DNA of 64,000 bases from CBDATG01 sp965200145 (GCA_965200145.1 CBDATG010000002.1:434001-498000); one strand, 5' to 3'; shown: positions 26,687 through 35,756, counted from the stretch's first letter. The notes: generated by a model not told the origin, from the sequence alone. Program-made: numbers and translations.

Positions 26687-27652
26687 ATGCGACGTTTCCT
26701 AATCCGCCGTGTTATCTTCATGCTTTTGAGCGTGATCGCGGCCACGGCTATCGTATTCGCGCTCTCAAGGTCGGGGGGCGATCCGCTGTTGCTCTTCGCC
26801 ACTTCGGGTTACGGGCTGTCGGACGAGGCCGTCGCGGCGGTTCGGGCTGAGCTGAGGCTAGACCAGCCTTTCGTTGTGCAATACCTCTATTGGCTTGCGG
26901 ATGTGTTGCGAGGTGACCTCGGCGTCACGCTCATCCAGAGGTTGCCAGTAGGGCGGCAGATCGCAGAGCAAATCCCAGAGAGCTTTCAGCTGGGAGCGGT
27001 GTCGTGGGTATTGTCAGCTGTCATCGGTGTAAGCCTTGGTGTGTTGTCGGCCGTCAAACGGGCTTCCTTTGCAGACTACACCGGCAGATTTATCGCGCTT
27101 GTGGGCCAGTCGATTCCAATCTTCTGGTTCGCAATCATGCTCATCATGTTGTTCTCCATCTTCCTGCCGAGCTGGTTGCCTTGGTGGCCTGCGTTACCAG
27201 CCGGTCTGATCGGAGAGTCTCTATGGGGTTTCTCCGATCTGCGCTACCTGATTCTTCCCGTCGTGGCGATAACGCTAGGGGGCTTGGCGGGATACCTTCG
27301 GCTCACGCGCTCTGCGATGTTGGAGGTGCTGGACTCGGAGTTCGTCCGCTTGGCACGAGCTAAAGGTGTAGCGTCGCGAACTGTTATCTGGAAACACGCC
27401 TTCAGGAACGCATTGATACAACCGCTTACTGCGTCGACATTGGCGTTCGCGGGCTTCATTGAGGGTTCGGTTGTTGTTGAGCAGGTGTTCTCGCGACCTG
27501 GCATCGGTTCGATGGCGATTCAAGCGGTGCACAACAAGGACTTCCCGTTGCTCCAGGGTGCGGTCCTCGTCTTCATCTTCGTATATCTAATCGCGACATT
27601 CCTGACTGATATCGTGTACTCGCTAGTTGATCCTCGGATCAGATACGACTAA
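26687..27652 (+). CDS. ABC transporter permease, DppB type
   Basis: A 321-residue membrane protein starting with RRFLIRRVIFMLLSVIAATAIVFAL, as DppB/OppB proteins do. Six hydrophobic segments are visible. The EAA loop is VRLARAKGVASRTVIWKHAFRNAL. The C-terminus DIVYSLVDPRIRYD is typical. It forms the transmembrane channel with the next gene product for import of peptides or similar solutes. No ATPase gene follows. Confidence 0.95.
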   Translation: MRRFLIRRVIFMLLSVIAATAIVFALSRSGGDPLLLFATSGYGLSDEAVAAVRAELRLDQPFVVQYLYWLADVLRGDLGVTLIQRLPVGRQIAEQIPESFQLGAVSWVLSAVIGVSLGVLSAVKRASFADYTGRFIALVGQSIPIFWFAIMLIMLFSIFLPSWLPWWPALPAGLIGESLWGFSDLRYLILPVVAITLGGLAGYLRLTRSAMLEVLDSEFVRLARAKGVASRTVIWKHAFRNALIQPLTASTLAFAGFIEGSVVVEQVFSRPGIGSMAIQAVHNKDFPLLQGAVLVFIFVYLIATFLTDIVYSLVDPRIRYD

Positions 27653-27674
27653 TCTCGGACACGGTTGGCATCAC

Positions 27675-28727
27675 GTGGCAACAGAATCCACAACAGAAAG
27701 GCCCCCGGCGGCGGTTGACGAATCAGCGCGGCCAGTCGAGGCGCTGACGACAGGCCGTACTCGTGTTCGGCGTTCCATCGGTTCGCAGCTCTGGTACATG
27801 CTACGACGTTGGCCGATCATCCCGGTGGTGACGATCGCCATAATCTCATTCGCGGCTATCTTCGCGCCTTGGGTCGCACCCACCGACCCCATCAACCAGC
27901 GCACAGGTTTCAGCCAGCAGCCGCCGACCTGGGGTCAGCCGCACCCTGCCAACGACTTGGTAGCTGACCCTGCTGATTATGATCTGTCGACTTCACGCGG
28001 TCTGATCGAGTACAAGCTCGCGAGCAAAGATGGATTCAGTCGGCGGGAGTACATACTTGGTGCGGATGTTTTCGGTCGCGACCTGTTGTCGCGGCTGATA
28101 CACGGCGCCCGAGTGTCGCTGATGGTGTCGGGTCTTGCGCTGATGTCTGGTGTCATCATTGGCACGGCGATGGGTGTGCTTGCGGGATACTACGGCGGCT
28201 GGATCGACGAGCTGCTGACTCGTATCGTGGACGTGTGGAACGCGTTACCGTTCCTGCTAATCGCGCTAATCGTGGCATTGACGTTGGGCGCGACTCTGTT
28301 CACCATCATCATCTTGATTGCGATGATTGCCTGGCCGCCGTTCGTGAGGCAGATTCGAGCGGATGTGTTGCAGATTCGTAGCGCGGACTACGTCTCCGCT
28401 GCTCGAGTCGCCGGTGCGAGCAACCTACGCATGATGTTGCGGCATGTCGTACCAGGGACTTTCTCCACCGTGATGGTTATCGCCACGTTGCGCGTTGGCG
28501 GGTTGGTGTTGACGGAGTCAACGTTGTCGTTCCTCGGCGTTGGCATCCCTGATCCGATACCCACTTGGGGCAAAGAGGTGGAGCTCGGTTATCAGTACCT
28601 GATTAACGGTGTCTGGTGGACTTCAGTGTTCCCTGGCCTTGCGATCTTCCTGCTGGTGATGTCGATGAACTTCTTCGGTGACTGGTTGCGCGACCGCCTC
28701 GATCCCAGACTGCGTCAACTCGATTGA
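27675..28727 (+). CDS. ABC transporter permease, DppC type
   Basis: 350 residues from the GTG at 27675. A TTG at 27627 would overlap the previous gene and add 16 non-family residues. After a Pro/Arg-rich cytoplasmic N-terminus comes the first membrane segment (IIPVVTIAIISFAAIFAPWVAP). The protein then has the DppC landmarks LGADVFGRDLLSRLIHGARVSL, the EAA loop VSAARVAGASNLRMMLRHVVPG, and LSFLGVGIPDPIPTWG. It pairs with the DppB-type permease 22 bp upstream. Confidence 0.94.
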   Translation: MATESTTERPPAAVDESARPVEALTTGRTRVRRSIGSQLWYMLRRWPIIPVVTIAIISFAAIFAPWVAPTDPINQRTGFSQQPPTWGQPHPANDLVADPADYDLSTSRGLIEYKLASKDGFSRREYILGADVFGRDLLSRLIHGARVSLMVSGLALMSGVIIGTAMGVLAGYYGGWIDELLTRIVDVWNALPFLLIALIVALTLGATLFTIIILIAMIAWPPFVRQIRADVLQIRSADYVSAARVAGASNLRMMLRHVVPGTFSTVMVIATLRVGGLVLTESTLSFLGVGIPDPIPTWGKEVELGYQYLINGVWWTSVFPGLAIFLLVMSMNFFGDWLRDRLDPRLRQLD

Positions 28728-28800
28728 TCGCACTGGGGCTGCCTGCGGATGCGAAAGCGTGCGTCTGCGCGTCTCGCCTCCAGAATCATTCAAGGCGCGC

Positions 28801-28809
28801 TGATATACT
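28801..28809 (+). promoter_or_regulatory. Extended -10 promoter of the 28.9-31.9 kb operon
   Basis: TGATATACT matches the extended -10 consensus TG-N-TATAAT with one mismatch, about 90 bp before the first ATG at 28898. A small leader hairpin (GCCTGT / ACAGGC, 28841-28859) lies between promoter and gene. No clear -35 is seen, as expected for extended -10 promoters. Confidence 0.45.
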
Positions 28810-28897
28810 TTGCGCGTCCTTGATTTTCAACTTTGACAATGCCTGTGTCTCCAACAGGCACGTCTAATCGCAACTAAACGTTAGGAGCTAGGTAACG

Positions 28898-29764
28898 ATG
28901 TCGGTCGGATTCATCGGTCTTGGGAACATGGGTCAGGGAATGGCGGACAATCTTTTAGCAAAGGGCGCTGACCCGCTGGTGTTCACCCGCACTAAGTCGA
29001 AGATTGATGCCATGGTGGAACGAGGCGCACGCGGAGCTGATTCGGCGGCAGACCTGACGGCGCGAGTGGATGTTGTGTTGGCGTGCCTTCCGAGTGTGCA
29101 AACGTCAGTTGATGTGTTGATTGGCGAAGTGATCCCTGCCGCCAAGTCAGGGCAGGTGATAGTGGATCACAGCACGGTCGATATCGGCACATCTAGGCGA
29201 TGCGCCGAGGCCGCGGCAGCGCGAGGAGCGATGTTCATTGATGCGCCAATCAGCGGTGGTCCGCCAGGGGCACAGGGCGGCACCTTGGCGATCATGTGCG
29301 GCGGGAAGGAGGAAGCGTTTGACATCGCCAAACCCTACTTCGACTTGATGGGAGCGAATGTAAAGCTGATGGGTCCCACTGGAGCAGGAACTGCGATGAA
29401 GTTGATCAATCAGCTGCTCGTGGGAGTTCACACAGTGGCTGCCGCGGAGGCATTCGCGTTGGCGAACTCGGCGGGCGTAGATATCCAGACTGCTGCCGAC
29501 CTGTTAGGTGTATCTTGGGGCGGTAGCACCATGGTCACACGTAGCGCGCCGATCACAGCCGCTCGGGAGTTTGAAAACTCTGCCGCACCCGTTCGCAACT
29601 TGGACAAGGACTTAGGCATCATCAAGGCGTTGGCGGAATCGGAGGGTTTGGCACTCAACTTAGCTTTAGAGGCGCAGGCGATGTATGGCCAGATGATGGC
29701 ACAAGGCGAGGGAGAGAACGATATCGCCGGCGTGCTTGAGGTGATAGAGGGCAGATCTGGATGA
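28898..29764 (+). CDS. 3-Hydroxyisobutyrate dehydrogenase-family NAD(P) oxidoreductase
   Basis: A 288-residue beta-hydroxyacid dehydrogenase. It starts with the dinucleotide motif VGFIGLGNMGQGMADNL. The substrate motif is DAPISGGPPGAQGGTLAIMCGG. The catalytic Lys lies in GAGTAMKLINQLL. The ATG has TAGGAG upstream. The family includes tartronate semialdehyde and 3-hydroxyisobutyrate dehydrogenases. The neighbouring isopropylmalate/tartrate-type dehydrogenase favours a sugar-acid or tartrate-like substrate (inference). Confidence 0.93.
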   Translation: MSVGFIGLGNMGQGMADNLLAKGADPLVFTRTKSKIDAMVERGARGADSAADLTARVDVVLACLPSVQTSVDVLIGEVIPAAKSGQVIVDHSTVDIGTSRRCAEAAAARGAMFIDAPISGGPPGAQGGTLAIMCGGKEEAFDIAKPYFDLMGANVKLMGPTGAGTAMKLINQLLVGVHTVAAAEAFALANSAGVDIQTAADLLGVSWGGSTMVTRSAPITAAREFENSAAPVRNLDKDLGIIKALAESEGLALNLALEAQAMYGQMMAQGEGENDIAGVLEVIEGRSG

Positions 29765-29816
29765 TGCTTTGTGCGAATGGAACCGGAGTCCGTGGGACGG
29801 AAGAGGAGTCGCGATA

Positions 29817-30878
29817 GTGGCGCAGTACGAGATAGCGGTAATCAGGGGCGACGGGATAGGAGTGGATGTAGTTGACGAGGCTCTGAAGGTGCTGGATGCC
29901 GCGGCGGCGACGCATGGCATCGAGTTCCAGTTCACGAGCTATGACTGGAGTTCGCAGTACTACTTCGATCATGGCAAGATGATGCCTGATGACGGTGTTG
30001 AGCGACTAGCTGGCTGCGATGCGATATTCCTTGGTGCTGTCGGACATCCCGATCTTCAAGACCACATCACGTTAAACGGACTGTTGCTTCCGATTCGTCG
30101 GGCATTCGACCAGTTCGCGTGTGTTAGGCCGTCAACGCTGCTTCCCGGTGTGGATTCGCCGTTGGCAGGTGTTGCGCCATACGACATCGACTTGGTTGTT
30201 GTGCGCGAGAACACCGAGGGTGAGTATGCGAATGTCGGCGGGTTTCAGTACCAGGGTTTTCCAGAGGAGGTGGCGGTGCAGTCTGCTGTGTTCACGCGTC
30301 ATGGTTGCGAACGCGTGATCCGATATGCCTTTGATTTGGCGCGGGAACGCGGCAAACGCAAGCATGTCACGTCGATAACGAAATCTAACGCGCAAGGCTA
30401 CGGGATGGTTTTGTGGGACAGGACGTTTGAGTCGGTTGCCGACGAGTATCCGGATGTCACGACAAATTCGCTGCTGATCGATGCTGCCTGCATGGATTTC
30501 ATCCGCCGACCGCAAAGCTTTGATGTCGTCGTAGCCTCCAACCTGTTTGGAGATATCCTGACCGACATTGGAGCCATCATCACCGGTTCGATGGGTTTGG
30601 CATCCAGCGCGAATCTCGATCCATCGCGATCTCACCCATCCATGTTTGAGCCGGTGCATGGGAGTGCGCCGGACATCGCGGGGCAGGGCATTGCCAATCC
30701 GATGGCGCAGGTGCTGACGGCGGCCATGATGCTGGACCACATCGGCGAACCTGAAGCGGCATCTGACTTGCGACGGGCGACGGAGTCCGTCCTGGCCACG
30801 GGCGAGACTCTCACACCCGATTTGGGAGGATCCTCTACGACATCGGCGGTGGGCGATGCGATTGCGGCATTAGTCTAA
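29817..30878 (+). CDS. Isopropylmalate/tartrate-type decarboxylating dehydrogenase
   Basis: 353 residues from the GTG at 29817, which has GAGGAG at 29803-29808; the TTG at 29769 has no such site. Family marks are IAVIRGDGIGVDVVDEAL at the N-terminus, VVRENTEGEY, SNLFGDILTDIGA (metal-binding Asp) and FEPVHGSAPDIAGQGIANP. Such enzymes oxidise and decarboxylate a 2R-hydroxy diacid with NAD+ and Mg2+/Mn2+. No leuC/leuD genes are nearby, so a TtuC-like tartrate or D-malate role is more likely than leucine synthesis. Confidence 0.9.
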   Translation: MAQYEIAVIRGDGIGVDVVDEALKVLDAAAATHGIEFQFTSYDWSSQYYFDHGKMMPDDGVERLAGCDAIFLGAVGHPDLQDHITLNGLLLPIRRAFDQFACVRPSTLLPGVDSPLAGVAPYDIDLVVVRENTEGEYANVGGFQYQGFPEEVAVQSAVFTRHGCERVIRYAFDLARERGKRKHVTSITKSNAQGYGMVLWDRTFESVADEYPDVTTNSLLIDAACMDFIRRPQSFDVVVASNLFGDILTDIGAIITGSMGLASSANLDPSRSHPSMFEPVHGSAPDIAGQGIANPMAQVLTAAMMLDHIGEPEAASDLRRATESVLATGETLTPDLGGSSTTSAVGDAIAALV

Positions 30879-30917
30879 CGCTGAGCAACTGTTGGCGAAG
30901 TCCGAGGAGATGCAAGT

Positions 30918-31916
30918 ATGGACCCGTTTGCCCGAGTTGAGATAGGCAACACCGGCGTATTCGTTACTCGACTGGGTCTTGGCGGCGCGCCATTCGGCGG
31001 CGGTCTGTTTGGCGAAACCTCCGGCGACATAGTGGGAGGCGTCGTGAGACGCGCGCACGAGCTGGGCATCAGATACTTTGACACTGCTCCGCTTTACGGT
31101 GCGGGACGCTCCGAGGTGCGTTACGGCAGGGCGTTGGAGGGGATTGATCGCAGCTCATTCGTCGTCTCTACTAAAGTCGGCCGAGTATTGGAACCACTTC
31201 CAGGAGGTTTGAGCGCGGCCGATTCACCGGATGGATTCGCGGATCACTACGCTGTCGATACCTGGAAGCGGGACGACATATTGCGTTCCATTGACGATAG
31301 CTTGGCGCGCTTGCGGATGGATCGGTTCGAGATCGCACTGGTCCATGACCCAGACCAGCAGGAGTTCGGTGAACGCCAGGCCATTGAAGAGGCGTTTCCC
31401 ACGTTGTTGGATCTCAAGTCGCAAGGTGTTATCAAGGCGATTGGTTGCGGGATGAATGAGTGGCAGATGCCGGCAAAATTCATCCGTGAAGTGGATATTG
31501 ATGTGGTGCTGCTAGCGGGACGTTACACGTTGCTTGACCATGGTGCCCATGCCGAGTTCATGCCGCTTTGCGAAGCAAAAGGTGTCGCAGTCGTGATCGG
31601 CGGCCCCTACAACTCTGGCATATTAGCGCGCGACCTGTCGCAGACGGTGACGTTTGACTACGAGCCGGCCTCGACAGAGCTGATTGATCGTGCCAAGCGG
31701 CTCACGGCGGTTTGCAACCGCCACAAGGTGGATTTGAAAGCGGCGGCGTTGCAGTATGTGTTGGCGCATCCGGCCGTCGTGTCTGCGATACCCGGCGCGC
31801 AGTCAGTTGGTGAGCTGGAGCAGAATGTCGCGATGGTTCAGGCCGAGATTCCCAGCTCGCTCTGGTCCGACATGAAGTCAGAGATGCTGATCCCGCCAGA
31901 CGCAGTTACGCCCTGA
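30918..31916 (+). CDS. Aldo/keto reductase, aldose-dehydrogenase type
   Basis: 332 residues. The catalytic residues are D55 and Y60 (YFDTAPLYGAGRSE), K86 (STKVGRVL) and a His in ALVHDPD. The FDTAPLYG-x-GRSE form and the VIGGPYNSGIL segment resemble D-threo-aldose/L-fucose 1-dehydrogenases. GAGGAG lies 9 bases before the ATG. It is probably co-transcribed with the two dehydrogenase genes upstream, suggesting one pathway from a sugar to its oxidised acid. Confidence 0.92.
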   Translation: MDPFARVEIGNTGVFVTRLGLGGAPFGGGLFGETSGDIVGGVVRRAHELGIRYFDTAPLYGAGRSEVRYGRALEGIDRSSFVVSTKVGRVLEPLPGGLSAADSPDGFADHYAVDTWKRDDILRSIDDSLARLRMDRFEIALVHDPDQQEFGERQAIEEAFPTLLDLKSQGVIKAIGCGMNEWQMPAKFIREVDIDVVLLAGRYTLLDHGAHAEFMPLCEAKGVAVVIGGPYNSGILARDLSQTVTFDYEPASTELIDRAKRLTAVCNRHKVDLKAAALQYVLAHPAVVSAIPGAQSVGELEQNVAMVQAEIPSSLWSDMKSEMLIPPDAVTP

Positions 31917-31926
31917 GCGCGCCACA

Positions 31927-31955
31927 GACGCTACCCCAACGGTTCGGGCAGCGTC
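31927..31955. terminator. Hairpin between convergent genes
   Basis: GACGCT-A-CCC pairs with GGG-C-AGCGTC across a 9-nt loop (one mismatch). It lies between the converging reductase and thi importer genes, where a two-way terminator is expected. There is no U-tract. Confidence 0.5.
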
Positions 31956-32013
31956 CAACGGGGGCGTTCGCGAATTGCACTAGCGCGGAACCGTTAATGG
32001 AGATGGCAAGCGA

Positions 32014-33072
32014 CTATCGGAACGTCTCTGCCGCCCACGCATCCTGAACAGGTAAGTCGGCTTCGATGTAGCCCTTATCCTTCAGGAAGTTACCAACCGA
32101 CTCCCAGCGCGCGTTCGTTAGCGTTCCGATGCTGCCGTTCTCGGCTATCCAAGCGTCTCGCAGATCCGGAATCGCGGCGCGCTCTATGTGCTCGGTGTCT
32201 TCCAGCAGGTTCAGATCGACGAGGATATCAATCGCCTCCGTGGGATTATCGCGAGACCATTCGTAGCCGCGGACGAAGGCGTTTGCAAATCGGCGCACAA
32301 CGTCTGGCTGGTCCGCGAGCATCTGCTCCGATGTTATGAGCATCATTTCGTAGTACGGCGGCACGCCGTAGTCATCGGCATAGATTATGTTGACGGGGTA
32401 TCCCTCATCCTCCAACACGTAGCTCTCGTGCGACCAGTAGGCACCAATCAGCGCGTCCACGGTGCCGGCGGCTAAGGTCTGCCACAATGTCCAACCGATG
32501 TCTACTACCTCCACGTCGTCGAGTGTCAAGCCGTCGCTCTCCAGCATCGTCTCTAGGAGGCTGATGTTCCAATCGATTCCCGGATATCCGATCTTCTTGC
32601 CCTTCAGGTCGGACGGTCGTTCGATGCCGCTTGATTTCAATGCCATGATGCAGTTGAGTGGACGTTGGACGATGGATCGCACTGCGACGACCGGCACGCC
32701 TTCGTTGCGTGCCAGCAGCGTATCGGTCTGGTAGAAGACTCCGAAGTCGCGTTCGCCAGAACCAACCAGCTGCGCGACTAATGCAGGGTCGGCTGGTTCC
32801 ATGATCTCAACCTCCAGGTTCTCGTCGGAGAAGTATCCCCTGTCCTGAGCTACGTAGATGCCGACATGATTGGTGTTGGGATACCAGTCGAGCTCGATGC
32901 TGACCGTCTCGGTGGTGGCCGTGGCTGTAGGAGTAGCCTCGGGCGTGACCGTGGGCTCGGCAGTCGCCGTTGCGGTTGGCTCTGCCGCGTTGTTGCAAGA
33001 CATCAGCCCTCCGATCGAGAGTGCCGCGAGAGCAACCGTGGCGATGATCCGTTTCATGTATGCTGTGTTCAT
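32014..33072 (-). CDS. thiY: ThiY-type HMP-precursor-binding lipoprotein
   Basis: A 352-residue NMT1/THI5-like solute-binding protein. The signal ends in lipobox G-L-M-S-C, followed by a Thr/Ala/Glu/Pro linker. The binding domain begins IELDWYPNTNHVGIYVAQDRGYF, typical of the THI5/ThiY group, then has LKGKKIGYPGIDW and a GTVDALIGAYW segment. It should bind a thiamine pyrimidine precursor such as formylaminopyrimidine. The assignment rests on the TPP riboswitch ahead of the operon. It is the last gene, 1 bp after the permease stop. Confidence 0.9.
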   Translation of the reverse strand: MNTAYMKRIIATVALAALSIGGLMSCNNAAEPTATATAEPTVTPEATPTATATTETVSIELDWYPNTNHVGIYVAQDRGYFSDENLEVEIMEPADPALVAQLVGSGERDFGVFYQTDTLLARNEGVPVVAVRSIVQRPLNCIMALKSSGIERPSDLKGKKIGYPGIDWNISLLETMLESDGLTLDDVEVVDIGWTLWQTLAAGTVDALIGAYWSHESYVLEDEGYPVNIIYADDYGVPPYYEMMLITSEQMLADQPDVVRRFANAFVRGYEWSRDNPTEAIDILVDLNLLEDTEHIERAAIPDLRDAWIAENGSIGTLTNARWESVGNFLKDKGYIEADLPVQDAWAAETFR

Positions 33073-33073
33073 T

Positions 33074-33934
33074 TCAGTTACCTGAACCTCCCGGGTAGTT
33101 TCGCAGTGCGCGTGCTTGTATCGCTACGATCAATAGAAACATTACAGCCGCCATTGCAGACAGCGTGAATATGGCGGCGAACGCAGTGTCGGTCTGATTT
33201 CGGGCGCCGGCATTCTTTATTACGAATCCTAAACCGGACCCGGCACCAATCCATTCTCCGATAACCGCGCCGATGACTGAGACTACTGCCGCGACCTTGA
33301 GTCCGGCGAACAGATGCGGCAGAGCAGAGGGCAGATAGAGTTTCGTGAACATCTGGGCGCGAGAGGCACCTAGCGTGCGGAACATCGCCACCATGTCGGC
33401 ATCGACCGATCTGAAACCGGTTGAGAGGCTGATGGTGATTGGAAAGATGGTGAAGAGGACGATGATGATCACCTTGGGCGCGATTCCCGTTCCTGCCCAA
33501 ATGATGAGCATCGGCGCAAGAGTGAAGACTGGGATGGTCTGCGATGCTATCAGAAACGGGTAGATGCTACGTTCCAAGATGCGCGACCAGAACATCACCG
33601 TAGAAAGCGTCAGGCCGAGAGCTCCGGTTATCAGGAATCCCACTACAATCTCCTGCGCCGTGACGAGCCCATGTGAAAAGAGCCACGTCTTCTTGTCCCA
33701 CCACTCGACGAGTATCTGCGACACAGGAGGGAGCAGCCAATCCGGAATTGCCCAAACTCTCACAGCGACTTCCCAGGCGGCGAATCCGCAAGCCGCGAGG
33801 AGTAATGCGAAACCCCAATTCTCGAAAAATACGCGCAAGCCGAGCGTCGCTCGCTGCGTAAAGCGCAACTGAGACGCACGGGAGGCCGCCAGTGGTTGGA
33901 CCGGCGTGCTGACTTTCTGTTTCGTTGTGGACAT
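33074..33934 (-). CDS. thiX: ThiX-type ABC permease
   Basis: A 286-residue membrane protein with about six hydrophobic segments. The EAA loop is VDADMVAMFRTLGASRAQMFTKLYLPSALPHLFAGLKVA, as in the SsuC/TauC/ThiX permeases. An N-terminal polar tail of about 40 residues precedes the first membrane segment. It lies between the ATPase (6 bp upstream) and the binding protein. A thiamine-precursor rather than sulfonate role follows from the riboswitch. Confidence 0.9.
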   Translation of the reverse strand: MSTTKQKVSTPVQPLAASRASQLRFTQRATLGLRVFFENWGFALLLAACGFAAWEVAVRVWAIPDWLLPPVSQILVEWWDKKTWLFSHGLVTAQEIVVGFLITGALGLTLSTVMFWSRILERSIYPFLIASQTIPVFTLAPMLIIWAGTGIAPKVIIIVLFTIFPITISLSTGFRSVDADMVAMFRTLGASRAQMFTKLYLPSALPHLFAGLKVAAVVSVIGAVIGEWIGAGSGLGFVIKNAGARNQTDTAFAAIFTLSAMAAVMFLLIVAIQARALRNYPGGSGN

Positions 33935-33940
33935 GTTGGC

Positions 33941-34717
33941 TCAACGGGCGAACGTGACGTCTGCACGCAACGCGGACATGACTTGCCACTTCAATTCGAT
34001 AAACCTGGGGTGTGTTACAACGTCTGCTGGCCTCGGACGTTCGATGTCAACATCTACCTCTAACACGACGCGACCGGGGCGTTTAGATAGCACTAGCACG
34101 CGGTCTCCGAGCATCAGTGCCTCCTCGACATCGTGAGTGACCATCACTGTCGCCCGGTTGGAACGATCAAGCACGTCCGATAGCCAAAGCTGCAACTCGG
34201 CGCGGGTGATGGCATCCAATGCCTTGAACGGCTCATCAAGCAGCAAGATACGGCGTTCTGGTAGCACGGCGCGGAGCAGGGCTACTCGCTGCCTCATGCC
34301 GCCGGAGAGGCTGCGCGGGTGATGATGCAGGAAGTCGGCGATTCCGAATCGCTCGGCCAGTTTCGTCGCGCCGGCGACAGCATCGGAACGAGGAGCACCT
34401 GCCAACTCCATGCCAAGCGTCGCGTTCGCGAGTACGGTGCGCCAAGGGAGCAACAGGTCGAGCTGGTGCATGTACGCTGACTTGCCTACCCGGTCCGATG
34501 CAGTGTCACCGTCCAGCGCGACCGAGCCGATATCGGGCTCGTCTAAACCTGCGATTACGTTGAGTAACGTGCTCTTGCCGCACCCACTGGGACCCACCAG
34601 CACGATGAATTCCCCAACATCCGCGGACATAGTAAGGCCACTGAGTGCGGCGACGGTCGAATTCCGGCCAACCGCGTAGCTCTTCGACACGTTATTGACT
34701 TCCAGAGCGATGTTCAT
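33941..34717 (-). CDS. thiZ: ThiZ-type ABC ATPase
   Basis: 258 residues from the ATG at 34717. The frame extends to 34789, but the family begins at MNIALEVNNVSKSY. Walker A is GPSGCGKST, the signature is LSGGMRQR, and Walker B is ILLLDEPFKALD followed by the MVTHDVEEAL switch His. It energises import through the ThiX-type permease. It is the first gene of the operon, with a TPP riboswitch about 130 nt upstream in the leader. Confidence 0.93.
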   Translation of the reverse strand: MNIALEVNNVSKSYAVGRNSTVAALSGLTMSADVGEFIVLVGPSGCGKSTLLNVIAGLDEPDIGSVALDGDTASDRVGKSAYMHQLDLLLPWRTVLANATLGMELAGAPRSDAVAGATKLAERFGIADFLHHHPRSLSGGMRQRVALLRAVLPERRILLLDEPFKALDAITRAELQLWLSDVLDRSNRATVMVTHDVEEALMLGDRVLVLSKRPGRVVLEVDVDIERPRPADVVTHPRFIELKWQVMSALRADVTFAR

Positions 34718-34844
34718 GGCGCCAAGGCAGCGGTCTGACCGCGAGTCGAGCGGACGGCATTCCGAGCATGATCCGTTGAACGACTGCAAGCGCGTCTACG
34801 GCTTCGCACGCGCCCGGCGTGGCTTTGGGTTGCGGACATTGATA

Positions 34845-34935
34845 TTCCTACGCTGGCATTATCCAGATCAGGTTCCGTGGGTCGGCGCATCTGTTGACTG
34901 CGCCCTCTCAGCCTGCATTGTGGCTCCCCGTCAGG
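34845..34935 (-). ncRNA. TPP riboswitch (THI element)
   Basis: Read on the minus strand, the conserved blocks appear in order: GGGGAGCC at the 5' side, GGCTGAGAGGG (34903-34913), then GAACCTGATCTGGATAAT (34858-34875) and GCCAGCGTAGGAA at the end. These are the pyrimidine- and pyrophosphate-sensing cores of the THI element. It lies in the leader of the thi import operon and should lower expression when TPP is plentiful. About 127 nt separate it from the ATG. I did not find a clear U-tract terminator, so the expression platform is unresolved. Confidence 0.96.
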
Positions 34936-34992
34936 TCGGGTCGTGTAAAGCTCGCAGACAGACGCGAGCTGGTACCGCCGACCTTACTGCGA

Positions 34993-35001
34993 ATTATACC
35001 A
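34993..35001 (-). promoter_or_regulatory. Extended -10 promoter of the thi operon
   Basis: On the minus strand TGGTATAAT is a perfect TG-N-TATAAT extended -10. It lies about 58 bp before the riboswitch. A 7-bp hairpin (AGCTCGC / GCGAGCT, 34949-34970) lies between it and the aptamer. No -35 consensus is seen. Confidence 0.65.
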
Positions 35002-35073
35002 GCGGACAGAGCTCTGGCGATGCGAAATGAGGCTGGTGGCCGCGTCTCGGTGCTAGCGGTCGAATTACGGCGC

Positions 35074-35100
35074 GAAACCGCGCGACGGCGTAGTTCGTAT
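35074..35100 (+). promoter_or_regulatory. Possible ECF-type self-promoter
   Basis: GAAAC (35074-35078), a 17-bp spacer and CGTAT (35096-35100) fit the general ECF promoter pattern, where sigma factors often drive their own gene. It lies about 65 bp before the sigma-factor reading frame. The match is short and could be chance. Confidence 0.35.
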
Positions 35101-35165
35101 ATCGTGAATAGAGAGGGTGCTAAACGCCCGACACGGAAGCTATATTTCATCGAGAGGAGTTCGTC

Positions 35166-35756
35166 ATTCACTCTTCAGCGATCAACTATCAAGACTTAAC
35201 CGACCAAGAGCTGGCATCTGAGGTTTCAGAGCGTAATCGGGATGCCTTGGCTGCACTCTATGACCGCTATGGGCGGCGAGTGTTTGGCATGGCGGCCCGC
35301 CTTTTGAACGACACGGTTAGCTCGGAAGAGGTGACCCAGGATGTCTTCATGCGGGTCTGGAACCGTGCCAGCAGCTACGCGCCTGAGAAAGGCAAGTTCA
35401 CCACTTGGCTGTTCCGAATCGCCCACAACCGCGCCATCGACGAGATGCGAAAGAAGGGCAGAGACAGGAATCGACAGGCAGACGATATTGCAGACCATTG
35501 GGATCTGGAATCGTCCGATCCATCGCCGCCGGAGGTAGCGGTAACAAACTCGGAGTACGCCAGCGTACGTGCGGCACTGGCGAAGTTGCCTGATCCGCAG
35601 CGTCAGGTAGTCGAGCTTTCGTATTTCAAGGGAATGACGCAGTCTGAGATATCGGAGAAGACTGGTCAACCGCTGGGCACGGTCAAGACTCGGATGAGGT
35701 TAGCTTTGAGGAAGCTACACACCGCGCTCGAGTCCGAGATATACGGCGACCTATGA
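35166..35756 (+). CDS. ECF RNA polymerase sigma factor
   Basis: Sigma-70 region 2 begins at ALAALYDRYGRRVFG and contains EEVTQDVFMRVW and FTTWLFRIAHNRAIDEMR. Region 4 is LAKLPDPQRQVVELSYFKGMTQSEISEKTGQPLGTVKTRM. The first ATG/GTG/TTG in frame is a TTG at 35247, which would cut off the N-terminal helix. The frame upstream encodes a typical ECF N-terminus (NYQDLTDQELASEVSERNRD), is open from 35124, and has GAGAGGAG 6 bp before an ATT at 35166. I therefore take the ATT as the probable start. Its stop overlaps the anti-sigma gene (ATGA). Confidence 0.9.
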   Translation: MHSSAINYQDLTDQELASEVSERNRDALAALYDRYGRRVFGMAARLLNDTVSSEEVTQDVFMRVWNRASSYAPEKGKFTTWLFRIAHNRAIDEMRKKGRDRNRQADDIADHWDLESSDPSPPEVAVTNSEYASVRAALAKLPDPQRQVVELSYFKGMTQSEISEKTGQPLGTVKTRMRLALRKLHTALESEIYGDL

